Positions 52,174-61,336 of a DNA stretch of 64,000 bases are shown here, piece by piece (position 1 is the first letter of the stretch; each line of letters opens with the position of its first letter). The notes beneath the pieces were generated by a model. The model was not told the DNA's origin, did no database searches, and saw only the letters and a program-made list of their open reading frames with translations. The stretch is from an uncultured Bilophila sp. Its GTDB lineage: Bacteria; Desulfobacterota; Desulfovibrionia; Desulfovibrionales; Desulfovibrionaceae. The stretch lies in the NCBI GenBank assembly GCA_902373525.1, contig CABKMN010000005.1, forward strand, positions 47,449 to 111,448. The letters are read 5' to 3'. A program made the position numbers and the translations under genes.

Positions 52174-53595
52174 ATGCTGCACAAATGCAAAATGCTGCCT
52201 CTTGTTGCGGTCATGCTCGTCATGTCGTTGGTCTTCACGGCGCAGGCTGCCCCTGTCGTCCCCAATTTCGTTCCGCTGGTTCAGTCCGCCGGCAAGGCCG
52301 TCGTCAATATCAGCACCGAAAAGAAGGTCATACAGCGCGGCGGGATGCCCTCGGAAATGTTCCGGGGTCTTCCGCCCGAATTCGAGCGTTTCTTTGAACA
52401 GTTCGAGGGCGGGCGCAACGCCCAGCCCCGGACCCAGCGTTCCCTCGGCACCGGCTTCCTGATTTCCGCCGACGGCTACATCGTGACCAACAACCACGTC
52501 GTGGCCGGAGCCGACACCGTGCTCGTCAACCTTCAGGGAAGCACCGGCAAGGATCATTCCCTCAAGGCGCAGGTCATCGGCACCGACGAGGAAACCGACA
52601 TCGCCCTGCTCAAGGTAAAGGCCGACACGCCCCTGCCCTTCCTCAATTTCGGCGATTCCGACAAGATGGAAGTGGGCGAATGGGTTCTCGCCATCGGCAA
52701 CCCCTTCGGCCTCGGGCACACCGTCACCGCGGGCATCCTGAGCGCCAAGGGCCGCAACATCCAGTCCGGCCCCTTCGACAACTTCCTCCAGACGGACGCC
52801 TCGATCAACCCCGGCAACAGCGGCGGCCCCCTGATCAACATGGAAGGCAAGGTCATCGGCATCAACACCGCGATCATCGCCAGCGGTCAGGGTATCGGCT
52901 TCGCCATCCCGAGCAGCATGGCGGAACGCATCGTCAACCAGCTCAAGCAGGACAAGAAGGTCAGCCGCGGCTGGATCGGCGTCACCATTCAGGACGTTGA
53001 CGAAAACACCGCCAAGGCGCTCGGCCTGCCGAAGGCCACCGGCGCGCTCATCGGCTCGGTCATGCCCGACGAACCCGCCGCCAAGGGCGGCATGAAGGAC
53101 GGCGACGTCGTCCTCGAAGTCAACGGCAAGGCCATCGACGACTCCAGCGCCCTGCTCCGCGCCATCGCCACCGAAGCGCCCGGCTCCAAGGTCAACATGG
53201 TCGTGTGGCGCGACGGCGAACGCAAGGACGTCACCGTCCAGCTCGGCGAACGGAACCTGAAGGGCGGCAAGGCGGGCAATACGATGGATCAGAGCGCCCC
53301 GTCTCTCGGCCTCTCCGTCCGCCCGCTGACCAAGGAAGAATCCCGCGCCGCGAACCTGAAGCCCGGCACCGGCCTCCTCGTTGTGGGCGTCGAACCCGGC
53401 AAGCTGGCCGCCGAAGCGGAACTGCGGGAAGGCGACATCATCCTGAGCGCCAACCTCAAGCCCATCAAGTCCACGGAAGACTTCGCCAAGATCATCCGTG
53501 AAGACGCCAAGAAGCGCGGGGTCGTCATGCTCCAGCTCCAGCGTCAGGGCCAGACGTTCTTCCGCTCGGTGCCGCTGACCGAGAACGCCAAGTAG
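52174..53595 (+). CDS. degP: DegP/HtrA-type periplasmic serine protease (DegQ family)
   Basis: ATG 52174 follows AAAGGAG. The 473-residue protein has a signal peptide (MLPLVAVMLVMSLVFTAQAA), a trypsin-like domain with the catalytic triad in VTNNHVVAG (His), ETDIALLKV (Asp) and NPGNSGGPL (Ser), and two PDZ domains (about 265-355: GWIGVTIQDVDENTAKALGL; about 370-465). It degrades or refolds damaged envelope proteins. All catalytic residues are present and the length is normal for DegP/DegQ. Confidence 0.96.
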   Translation: MLHKCKMLPLVAVMLVMSLVFTAQAAPVVPNFVPLVQSAGKAVVNISTEKKVIQRGGMPSEMFRGLPPEFERFFEQFEGGRNAQPRTQRSLGTGFLISADGYIVTNNHVVAGADTVLVNLQGSTGKDHSLKAQVIGTDEETDIALLKVKADTPLPFLNFGDSDKMEVGEWVLAIGNPFGLGHTVTAGILSAKGRNIQSGPFDNFLQTDASINPGNSGGPLINMEGKVIGINTAIIASGQGIGFAIPSSMAERIVNQLKQDKKVSRGWIGVTIQDVDENTAKALGLPKATGALIGSVMPDEPAAKGGMKDGDVVLEVNGKAIDDSSALLRAIATEAPGSKVNMVVWRDGERKDVTVQLGERNLKGGKAGNTMDQSAPSLGLSVRPLTKEESRAANLKPGTGLLVVGVEPGKLAAEAELREGDIILSANLKPIKSTEDFAKIIREDAKKRGVVMLQLQRQGQTFFRSVPLTENAK

Positions 53596-53618
53596 GCACC
53601 GTCACAAAACGTTTTGCC

Positions 53619-53645
53619 AAGAGGGAGGAAACTCCCTCTTTTTTT
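53619..53645 (+). terminator. Terminator after the DegP gene
   Basis: The stem AAGAGGGAG / CTCCCTCTT with a 4-nt loop is followed by a T-run, 24 nt past the stop. Confidence 0.93.
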
Positions 53646-53847
53646 GGGCGGACGGGCGGGATGCTCCCCGGTTTCATGAGGTACGGACGGATGTTCGCCT
53701 CCCCTGAAACCGGGGCCCTCCGAGTCCTCACGGCGCACCGTTTTCGGCGGAAGCCGGAACATCCGGAGGGATCGCTTGCCTTTTCCGCAGGAATGTCTAT
53801 ACTTCATCCTACGCGAACAGGGACTTTGTCCTTCTGCCCAGCGCTCT

Positions 53848-54201
53848 GGGGGCGCATTGGTTTCGACGGGGATGTTGAAGCCGAAGTGGCAGGCCGAGGC
53901 GCCGCTGGCCTCGTAAAAAGCGGCACAATAGTAATTGGCAACGATTACGACTACGCTTACGCTGCTTAATTAAGCGGCACACCGAACCGGTCCACGCCCG
54001 ATAGACCGGCAAGGTGTAAAACCATCGGGCTGGCGTGGCGTTGCGTTTGCCGGGCGACGCGTGAGACTTTACGGTGAACTGGTCGAAGGCCGCCCTGATT
54101 GGGGGCCAAGCCCGAGACGAGACAAGATACCCAACCTAAGCCTGTAGATGCTTCGCGTGAATCTTTCTCGGACGGGGGTTCGACTCCCCCCGCCTCCACC
54201 A
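53848..54201 (+). ncRNA. ssrA: Transfer-messenger RNA (tmRNA)
   Basis: The 5' end GGGGGCGCATTGGTTTCGAC and 3' end GGACGGGGGTTCGACTCCCC, with an acceptor pairing GGGGGCG/CGCCTCC and encoded CCA, are the tRNA-like domain. The internal tag frame (53937-53969) reads GNDYDYAYAA-stop, ending in the hydrophobic YAA degron recognised by ClpXP. It rescues stalled ribosomes. A Gly resume codon (GGC) rather than the common Ala is inferred from the frame. Confidence 0.96.
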
Positions 54202-54228
54202 TCAAATTTTTCCGGCCCAGCCATTTGA

Positions 54229-54265
54229 ATCCCGAAAGTCAAGCTATTCAGCGGACTTTCGGGAT
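54229..54265 (+). terminator. Terminator of tmRNA
   Basis: The 12-bp perfect stem ATCCCGAAAGTC / GACTTTCGGGAT with a 13-nt loop is followed by TTCTCG. Confidence 0.75.
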
Positions 54266-54510
54266 TTCTCGTTCCAGCTTCATCCAGCCAAGGGTGAGGG
54301 AGTCCGCAACAGATCGGTATCCTTTCCTGAAACGCTGCCATGAGAAAAGATTACGGAAGCCGCCAGAGACGGGTGTCAGTGGGCGTAGCTCAAACCATGA
54401 CGGCCCAATGCAGTTGAGGCCCTCCACATTTCGATGGAGAGCCTCAACGTATCGGCGGCGGGACGGTTTCCGCCCTACCGTTTTTTCCAGAGAATGATCG
54501 GCTTCATCTG
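54266..54510. other. Intergenic region between ssrA and the autotransporter 3' end
   Basis: It contains a hairpin GTTGAGGC...GCCTCAAC (54413-54448) that may end the autotransporter transcript on the minus strand. No gene is seen. Confidence 0.5.
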
Positions 54511-57500
54511 CTAGAACTTGTAGGTGAAGCTCAGGTTGACGCCCTGCCCCGTCCGGTGTTCGGAGGCCTGCACGCCGTAGTTGAGGCCGAAGGACAGGTT
54601 GTCCTTGGCCACCTCAAGGCCGAGGGTGCCGTCAACCGTAGTCGCGTCCATGATCCGGGACGTGACGGTGTCCGAAGCGCCTACGCCGCGCACGCTCGCC
54701 CTCGTCTTGGCCTTCAGGTCGCCGGTCGCGGGCACGACCGAAACGTCGGCCCTCGGCTTCACCTTCCAGCCCGACGCGGTTTCGAAATCGCGGCTGAAGC
54801 CCACGCCTACCGGGAAGGTCCAGATATGCTGCGTTTCCTTCCCGATACGGAATACGTCGTGATCGTCGATGCGCGACGTGAAGGCGTCGGTGGTCACGCC
54901 CAAGTAGCGCACCCCGATATGGGGCAGCACGTCCGCCCAGTCCGTACGGAGCAGGCATTCGCCGCGCAGGCCCGCCGTCAGCACGCCGGTGTCCACATCG
55001 GCCTCAAGCTGTCCGAGTTGCAGGGAAGCCGGCAGGTGCTGCTTCACGTCGTTCTTGTTGGCCGAGTAGCCCAGATCGGCCATGACGTTCAGGTTGTCCC
55101 GTGTCCACGCGCCGTACAGGCTCACGCCCCAGAAGTCGAAGTCGTTCTTGGTCCGGTTGAAGTCGCCGCGCGACCGGGAGGTGCCGCTTCCGGCGTTCAG
55201 GGACACACCGGCCCGGAACGGACCGAACGTGTAGTCTCCGCCGAACACGACGCCGCCGAAATCGGCGTTGTACCCGCCATCAAGAGTTCCCGCTCCGAAA
55301 CCGTGCGCCCGTTCCGAACCGTACAGGGCGTTGATCCAGAGGTTCAGGCCGTCTTCACGCACGGCTCCACCCTTCCGGGCGACCCCGCGCGCAAGCGACA
55401 GCTCATCCTGAACGGCCTCCGAAGACGACTGCGCCGCAGCCACGGCCATCCCCTGCGCGCCTCCGGCCACGGCGATCTGCGCCGCGCCGTCGATGGTCCG
55501 CACGGCGTCGGCCCTGTCGAGGTAGTTTCCGTTCACCGAACGCGACAGGAACCGGATGCCCCTGTTCGCACTGTCAACAGTGTTCAGTCCCTTGCCCCAG
55601 ACGGCGTCCATCGTATTGCCCAGCGACAGACCGGGCAGGACATCGGACGCGTGTTGCGCCTCGGCCTTCACCCGGACCGAACCGTCTTCCGCCGTGGCGA
55701 GCGCCAGCTTCATCAGCAGGTCCGGCGTGGAGAGGTTCGAGCCGTTCCATCCCTTTACGTCGCTGGCGGCAAAGCCGGACGTGATGGCGAATTCACCCTG
55801 CGTAATGTTGTCCATGAGCAGCTTGGCGTTTTCAGCCACGCGCAACATGCCGCCTTCGGACGTCAGGGCGGCCTTGCCGTTGAGCCCGGAACCGTCCACG
55901 ATCAGCAGCGAGTTGTCCGCAAACGTGGCTGTGTTCGGCGTCGGAGTGGGAACGCTGGTCAGCGTCCCGTCAACGACGAGCGCCCCCCGTGCGGCCTCCA
56001 GCGTCTGCGGGCTGCGAATGGCGAGCGCGGCGGTCACGTCATGCTGTCCCCACGTCAACCCTGACCCTATGAACGTATTCCGCGTCCAATCCGTCGAAGC
56101 GTCGCCGAGCACAAGCAGCGCATTCTGTCCGACCGCAAGCGAACCGTCCAACAGGTCGTCCGCAAAGGTAAAGGCACCGTGCGACGCGCCGTCCAGCGTA
56201 TCCTCTCCCTTCCAGGCCGGATCGAGGAACAGGGAGCCGCCGCAGAGTTGGGTCCGACGGGAAACCACCTTGCCCGACGCCTTCTCGTCACCGACGAAGA
56301 CCCGAACGCCGGACGCGCCGGTCAGCGATTCCGTCACCAGCGAGCCCACCACATGGATATCGCCGCCGGATGCGGCCACGGAGGAGGATTCCAGCGAACC
56401 GGAAACGTGGGTCTTGCCGTCGCTCTGATCCAGCTTTTCAACATGCGCCTTCCCGGAAACGTTCAACGTGCCTCCGGCAAGTTCCACCGACGCGGAAGTG
56501 AGCGTTCCGGACACGTTCGTTTCCCCGGCCGTCTGCCGGATGGTCGATTGCAGCCGCGCGGACTCGGCGACATTGATCGTACCGCCGTGGTTGTTCAGCC
56601 CGGCGACGTCAGCCGTACCGGTTTCCGCGTTGGTCTCGCCGGTGATGGTGTGCTCCCCGGCCCGTACGTTCACGACGCTGGATTCGGCGATCTGCACGTT
56701 GCCGGTCAGCTTGCCGCCGGATTCCATGGCGGAAGTGCCGAGGTTCAGCATACCGGACGAACTCTTGCCGTTGACCGTACCACCGACATACACATTGACC
56801 GGATCGGATTTGCTTTTTCCGGCCTGTACCAGCGGCGTATCGGACGAACCGCCCACCAGCGTAAGGTAATGCCCGCCCGTCACCATGACGCTTGCGCCGT
56901 TCGCACCGAGATCGACGTTCTTGGAACCAATGCTCCCCGGAAGGGCTTCGGCGTCACGGAACGATTCGTGGTCCACCGTCCCCGCTCCCACCACAAGATT
57001 CCTGCCGGTTCCCTGTTCCGTACCGGTGGTGATGGTCACATTGCCGAAAACCACATTCGTAATCTGGCTTTTGTTCAAATCGGCTACGGAAACGTTGCTC
57101 GACGGCGTGGTAACGTCGGTGGGCTCATTAACGGGCGGAACCGGCTTAGGCACAGGATCGGGCGTAGGATCGGGAGTAGGTACCGGGTCCGGATCAGGAG
57201 TGGGGTCGGGCGTAGGCACCGGGTCCGGATCGGGATCAGGATCGGGTCCCGGCTCCGGCGGCGTTGCCCCGTCCACCAATGTCCCTGTAAAGGTGACTTC
57301 CTTTTCCAGAGCGGAACGCGGGGTATCCGCCTGCGTGGCGCCCAACGCCTCAGCCGCGTTTTTGGCGTATTCCAGATTGTACTTGGCGTCGTCGAATGAA
57401 ACCAGTCCGGACTGAAAATCCCAGTTGTCCGGCGCGAGCTTCACACCGCCGATGTCCGTATTGTCTCCGGCGATGTTCAGGGCGTTGAGGAAAACCTGTC

Positions 57501-59700
57501 CGGTGTTGGTCACCAGCGTGCCGCCCGCAAGGGCAAGTTTTCCACCCGCCGCAAAGGTAAGCACAGGCGCAATGAGCGCACCGCTGGTCACGCTGACCTT
57601 CGCTCTGGAGAAAAAGCCCGCGTCCGTATCCGTCAGAAACACCGTACCGCCCAAGATATCAAACAGTCCGGAAAACCCGGAATTATCACCATTGAAGGCA
57701 AGAGAACCCGAGCCGGATTTGACGAGATTGCCGTCGCCCGTCACGGAACCGTTTACCTGAGAGTCGGCGGAAGTCGCATCCTCTCTTTTGGCGGAAACAT
57801 TAATGGGAGTCGGATTATAAGCAAAAGTAACGGAGGCTCCGCCAGAACCATTTCCTTTGCTCGTTTGTATGGCAGTTGGGGCGTCTATCTTCGTTGCACC
57901 GTTAAAACGCACAAGCGTCGCGTCCTCAGGCACTGATTTGGAACTATTTGCTCCAGAGACCTTAACACCGACACCAGTTGATGCTGTGATATCAGTTTGT
58001 CCTTTGAAAGTGACAGAAGTGTCCAGCGCCACTTCCCTACTACCTGATGAGCCCTGTACGATTATTCCATTACCATCAGAAGCAATTGCTGTCTTCCCTT
58101 TGAAATCAATAACCGTTCCAGAACAACCATAATTCCCTCCCACAGAACCCTTGGCTATCAGCCCTGTATCTGAAGTTGTGATTATGGTAGAACCTTCAAA
58201 ATTTAATTTTGTTTCTGAATTATCTTTATAATTTATTGTTGCAACTGCATTGACACCAGTTTTAGCAGCAATATCCGTATCTTTAAAATAAAGACAAGAA
58301 TGTTTTGCATCAATACCCGTATTGGTACTAACAATTTTTAATACTTTATTAAATTTAATAGTATTTATTTCTTCTTTTTTACTTCCACCTTTAGCCTGCA
58401 CACCAATATCAGAATTAATAATTGCATCGCTATTAAACGTTACCGAGGCATTACCTGATGCGGCACATACACCTATACCTGCCGTAATATTAGATTTTCC
58501 ATTCACAGTAATATTACTATCGCCATCATCGCTATAAATACCGTAACTAAAATTCGTACCGCTAGAAACGATATTTACTGTATTATCTTTTCCCTGAGTT
58601 CCTAAAAATATCTGTGCCCCGCTCTTTGCATAAACTCCAGTTGTGCTTCCAGATGATTCAGTATCAATATCAATATTTCCATTTAGATTTGTTGCAGAAC
58701 CCCAATAACCATATACACCGTATATATTAGACGCTAAATCATCTGACATGGTGTTAATACATACATCTTTTTCTATTGTTATTTTACCTTCATTATTATG
58801 TATACCTTCTGCATTCTTACCTGTAGCCGTTATATCTGCATATCCTTTAATATTTATACTGCCGCTATGTTGTGATCTAATACCTGTACTACTATCATTA
58901 CCTTTTGCATTTATAATAAAAGAAGTTTCAGGAGATGAATCTATAGTTCCATCAGCTGCATAAATTCCTATAGATTGTGCATCGATAACAACCTGCTTAC
59001 TTTCAAGATAAATCATTCCACCTAATTGGGTATACAATCCAGAAGCGTTCATCCCTGTCTGGGATTGTGCTTTCAGAGTCGTTTTTTCGCCTTGGAAAGT
59101 GAGCTTCCCCTTCCCCACCGCCGCCGCACCGTAGGCCTCGTATCCAGCGTCACCATTCGGTTTGGCGATGGCTTCGCCGGTGATGTCTCCGGAGAGCGTC
59201 AGGTCTGCGCCGTTATCACTCAATATAGCGCTTACCCCGACATTTTTTCCGCCACCCGTCGCTTTAAAAGTCCCTGTTCCTTCAAAAGAGCCTGAGCTTC
59301 CAGTCCCCGCCGCTCGTATGGCAGCCACGCCCCCGTATTCAATGGCACTCCCGGAGCTATTCCGCGAACAGGTATTCTCCACCAACAGCTTCCCGCTTTC
59401 CATGCGGAATGCCAACGTTCCCCCACCCAACACATCAACGGTGTACGGCGTAGACGCGCTGGACGTGATTGTGACGTCCTCGACTCCACGGAAAGATTGC
59501 ACTCCCGATGTCACCGCAATAGGTTTGACTGTTCCTTTAAGCTCGCCACCCCCCTCCTCCGCGCCAGCCATGCCCGCGCTTCCCGCGACGAGCATGCCGG
59601 CCACGGCCAGTGACCCGAATACGTTCATCATGCGGCACTTCCTCAGAACGGCACGGTACCTGTTGATCAGGTTCCCGACGGCGCCTTTCGACAAAGTCAT
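54511..59700 (-). CDS. Large type V autotransporter adhesin-like protein
   Basis: ATG 59700 (MTLSKGAVGNLINRYRAVLR) follows GGAGG at 8 nt and gives an extended signal sequence (KCRMMNVFGSLAVAGMLVAG). The passenger (about 50-1440) is built of beta-helix-type strands rich in G, T, S and N. It contains an Asp-Pro linker (PEPGPDPDPDPDPVPTPDPT, about 815-860) and repeated motifs such as LNVSGKAHVEKLDQS. Residues about 1450-1729 form the autotransporter beta barrel (GLNLWINALYGSERAHGFGA ... SEHRTGQGVNLSFTYKF, terminal Phe). It should be exported through the outer membrane and displayed. Codon and base use change sharply inside the passenger: about 58180-59030 is AT-rich. The (AG)10 tract lies 131-150 bp upstream. 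Confidence 0.93.
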   Translation of the reverse strand: MTLSKGAVGNLINRYRAVLRKCRMMNVFGSLAVAGMLVAGSAGMAGAEEGGGELKGTVKPIAVTSGVQSFRGVEDVTITSSASTPYTVDVLGGGTLAFRMESGKLLVENTCSRNSSGSAIEYGGVAAIRAAGTGSSGSFEGTGTFKATGGGKNVGVSAILSDNGADLTLSGDITGEAIAKPNGDAGYEAYGAAAVGKGKLTFQGEKTTLKAQSQTGMNASGLYTQLGGMIYLESKQVVIDAQSIGIYAADGTIDSSPETSFIINAKGNDSSTGIRSQHSGSINIKGYADITATGKNAEGIHNNEGKITIEKDVCINTMSDDLASNIYGVYGYWGSATNLNGNIDIDTESSGSTTGVYAKSGAQIFLGTQGKDNTVNIVSSGTNFSYGIYSDDGDSNITVNGKSNITAGIGVCAASGNASVTFNSDAIINSDIGVQAKGGSKKEEINTIKFNKVLKIVSTNTGIDAKHSCLYFKDTDIAAKTGVNAVATINYKDNSETKLNFEGSTIITTSDTGLIAKGSVGGNYGCSGTVIDFKGKTAIASDGNGIIVQGSSGSREVALDTSVTFKGQTDITASTGVGVKVSGANSSKSVPEDATLVRFNGATKIDAPTAIQTSKGNGSGGASVTFAYNPTPINVSAKREDATSADSQVNGSVTGDGNLVKSGSGSLAFNGDNSGFSGLFDILGGTVFLTDTDAGFFSRAKVSVTSGALIAPVLTFAAGGKLALAGGTLVTNTGQVFLNALNIAGDNTDIGGVKLAPDNWDFQSGLVSFDDAKYNLEYAKNAAEALGATQADTPRSALEKEVTFTGTLVDGATPPEPGPDPDPDPDPVPTPDPTPDPDPVPTPDPTPDPVPKPVPPVNEPTDVTTPSSNVSVADLNKSQITNVVFGNVTITTGTEQGTGRNLVVGAGTVDHESFRDAEALPGSIGSKNVDLGANGASVMVTGGHYLTLVGGSSDTPLVQAGKSKSDPVNVYVGGTVNGKSSSGMLNLGTSAMESGGKLTGNVQIAESSVVNVRAGEHTITGETNAETGTADVAGLNNHGGTINVAESARLQSTIRQTAGETNVSGTLTSASVELAGGTLNVSGKAHVEKLDQSDGKTHVSGSLESSSVAASGGDIHVVGSLVTESLTGASGVRVFVGDEKASGKVVSRRTQLCGGSLFLDPAWKGEDTLDGASHGAFTFADDLLDGSLAVGQNALLVLGDASTDWTRNTFIGSGLTWGQHDVTAALAIRSPQTLEAARGALVVDGTLTSVPTPTPNTATFADNSLLIVDGSGLNGKAALTSEGGMLRVAENAKLLMDNITQGEFAITSGFAASDVKGWNGSNLSTPDLLMKLALATAEDGSVRVKAEAQHASDVLPGLSLGNTMDAVWGKGLNTVDSANRGIRFLSRSVNGNYLDRADAVRTIDGAAQIAVAGGAQGMAVAAAQSSSEAVQDELSLARGVARKGGAVREDGLNLWINALYGSERAHGFGAGTLDGGYNADFGGVVFGGDYTFGPFRAGVSLNAGSGTSRSRGDFNRTKNDFDFWGVSLYGAWTRDNLNVMADLGYSANKNDVKQHLPASLQLGQLEADVDTGVLTAGLRGECLLRTDWADVLPHIGVRYLGVTTDAFTSRIDDHDVFRIGKETQHIWTFPVGVGFSRDFETASGWKVKPRADVSVVPATGDLKAKTRASVRGVGASDTVTSRIMDATTVDGTLGLEVAKDNLSFGLNYGVQASEHRTGQGVNLSFTYKF

Positions 59701-59765
59701 GATTACATCCTCCCCGGATGAATTTTGCCTGTTACGGCATAGAATGAAGGTGTTGCAGATACGAA

Positions 59766-59803
59766 AAGAGCCCGCGGCCACCCCTTTTGGCTGCGGGCTT
59801 TTT
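59766..59803 (+). terminator. Terminator-like hairpin in the autotransporter leader
   Basis: AGCCCGCGGCC / GGCTGCGGGCT (one mismatch) with a T-run on the plus strand and a weaker T-rich run on the minus strand lies between the (AG)10 tract and the autotransporter start. If transcription begins upstream of the tract, this hairpin is in the leader and could attenuate the gene. Confidence 0.6.
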
Positions 59804-59830
59804 CAACAAGAAGCTGACTGGATGATGCTA

Positions 59831-59850
59831 AGAGAGAGAGAGAGAGAGAG
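59831..59850 (+). repeat. (AG)10 dinucleotide repeat upstream of the autotransporter
   Basis: Ten perfect AG units (CT on the coding strand) lie 131-150 bp upstream of the autotransporter start. No frame through the repeat joins the autotransporter without a stop. It is therefore probably in the promoter or leader. Confidence 0.92.
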
Positions 59851-60178
59851 CATCGTCGTACCATTCCCTATCATTTGACTGGATAGAATATCCTTATTTG
59901 TGAAAGAGCGTACCTCCGAATGACGTTATTTACAAGAAATAAAATGAATGAAAACTTTTTACAAAGAGTTTCACTGATTTTTCATAAAATATACGGAAAA
60001 GATTCTTTTATAATTTGTTTTATTTAACAACTCATATGTTTTAATCGAACGAAAAAACGCGTTCCATCGTGCAAAACAGGCTTTCCATGACCGGAGACGG
60101 CTTTTTCAAAAACAATGAGATGCCGCCTTTTTTGGCGCGGACCGCACCACGATCCGCGCCAAGGGGTTAAACATCCGC
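59851..60178. other. AT-rich region between TetR gene and autotransporter
   Basis: About 330 bp with a strong AT bias at 59880-60050 and a perfect 10-bp inverted repeat TTGGCGCGGA / TCCGCGCCAA (60132-60162) just past the TetR stop. It probably holds the autotransporter promoter; a TATTCT box on the minus strand near 59885 is the best candidate. Confidence 0.45.
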
Positions 60179-60769
60179 TCACGATGCCGCGGCGACGGCC
60201 TCGTCGGTGAACAACGCGTTCAGGGTCTGCCGGATTACGATCCGCCCCATGTCCTCGGCGGGCTCCATCCGGGCCAGCAGCTTGATCCCCCAGACCTGCA
60301 CCTGCACGAACAGCGCGGCTTCCTCGGGAGACACCCGCAGGCCCGGCGCTTCGGCCAGCGCGTCGCGGATCAGTGCCCGGATACGCTCCATGTGCCCCGA
60401 AACCGCAGCGGCAAACTCCGGCATTTCCGTGGAAATATTGGCGATGCTGTTGACGAGAAAACAGCCGCGCCGCTGCGGATCGGAAAAGCTCTGCATGGCG
60501 TGCTCCAAGATGGCGCGTACCTGCGGCACGCCCGGCTGTTCCGAGGCGAGGAGCGCCTCCAATCCTTCCAGCGTTTCCTTCGCGTACATTTCCAGCGCCG
60601 CGAGCATAAGCCCTTTCTTGCTCCCGAACCGGGCGTACAGGCTCGCCGCGTTGACGCCCGTTTCCTGCACAATGGTGCTGACGGGCGTTGCCGCATAGCC
60701 GCGCTCCCAAAGACAGTCAATGATTTCATGCAGAAGCGTATCGTGATCGTAGGTTGGCGGTCTTCCCAT
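60179..60769 (-). CDS. TetR-family repressor
   Basis: ATG 60769 follows AAGGAG. The 196-residue protein has a TetR N-terminal helix-turn-helix (GYAATPVSTIVQETGVNAAS then LYARFGSKKGLMLAALEMY) and a ligand-binding C-terminal domain with Cys at RRGCFLVNSIANIS, a position seen in redox- or electrophile-sensing relatives such as NemR. It is divergent from the rhodanese and RclA-like genes, with their promoter in the shared 111-bp gap, and so probably represses them. Confidence 0.92.
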   Translation of the reverse strand: MGRPPTYDHDTLLHEIIDCLWERGYAATPVSTIVQETGVNAASLYARFGSKKGLMLAALEMYAKETLEGLEALLASEQPGVPQVRAILEHAMQSFSDPQRRGCFLVNSIANISTEMPEFAAAVSGHMERIRALIRDALAEAPGLRVSPEEAALFVQVQVWGIKLLARMEPAEDMGRIVIRQTLNALFTDEAVAAAS

Positions 60770-60804
60770 TACATACTCCTTTATACTGAATCGCCAAAAA
60801 ACAC

Positions 60805-60832
60805 TTGACAGCGACGGCGACTTGAGTAATTT
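60805..60832 (+). promoter_or_regulatory. Promoter of the rhodanese/RclA-like operon
   Basis: TTGACA (60805-60810), a 16-nt spacer and TAATTT (60827-60832) are overlapped by a TTGA...TCAA-type imperfect palindrome reaching 60845, a likely TetR operator. The start codon is 48 nt downstream. Confidence 0.65.
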
Positions 60833-60880
60833 AACAATCGTTCAATAAAAAAACAACACCCCTTTCAACCGGAGGTTCCC

Positions 60881-61294
60881 ATGAACACGTTTCGCTCACA
60901 GTGTCTCGCCCTGCTCATGGCCTGCGCGCTCGTCCTCGCGGCCACCGCAAACGCTCCCGCAGCCGATCTGCCAAAATCGGGCGCTCTCGCCCCGGCGGAA
61001 GCGCTGCAACTGATGGACACGCTCGGCGACAAGCTGACGATCATCGACGTCCGTACCGAAGAGGAATTCGCGCAGGGCCATGTTCCCGGCGCCGTACTGC
61101 TTCCGGTCCAGACCCTGCGGCAGCATATGAATCAGGTTCCGTCCGACAAGCCCGTCCTGCTGCTGTGCCGTACCGGACACCGAGCCCAGGCCGCCTACGA
61201 GATGATCAAGGAAGCCTACCCTCATGATCAAACCTTGTGGTTTCTCAAGGGAATCCCCGTATACCACAATGACGGCACCTTCATTTTCAAGTAA
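60881..61294 (+). CDS. Periplasmic rhodanese-domain protein
   Basis: ATG 60881 follows GGAGG. The 137-residue protein has a signal peptide (LALLMACALVLAATANAPAA) and a single rhodanese domain: TIIDVRTEEEFAQGHVPGAV and the active loop LLCRTGHRAQAA with the catalytic Cys, closing with LWFLKGIPVYHNDG. It likely moves sulfane sulfur in the periplasm. It is divergent from the TetR gene and co-directional with the RclA-like gene (42 nt gap), suggesting a shared stress response. Confidence 0.92.
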   Translation: MNTFRSQCLALLMACALVLAATANAPAADLPKSGALAPAEALQLMDTLGDKLTIIDVRTEEEFAQGHVPGAVLLPVQTLRQHMNQVPSDKPVLLLCRTGHRAQAAYEMIKEAYPHDQTLWFLKGIPVYHNDGTFIFK

Positions 61295-61336
61295 GACAGT
61301 TCGAATCACCCGCAACCATCCCAAAAGGGGAAAGAC

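Noticed and set aside
59700..59860. Translation through the (CT)10 side of the autotransporter tract as an N-terminal extension
   Set aside because: Each frame through the repeat meets a stop before or at the autotransporter start, so the repeat cannot switch the autotransporter by coding frame.
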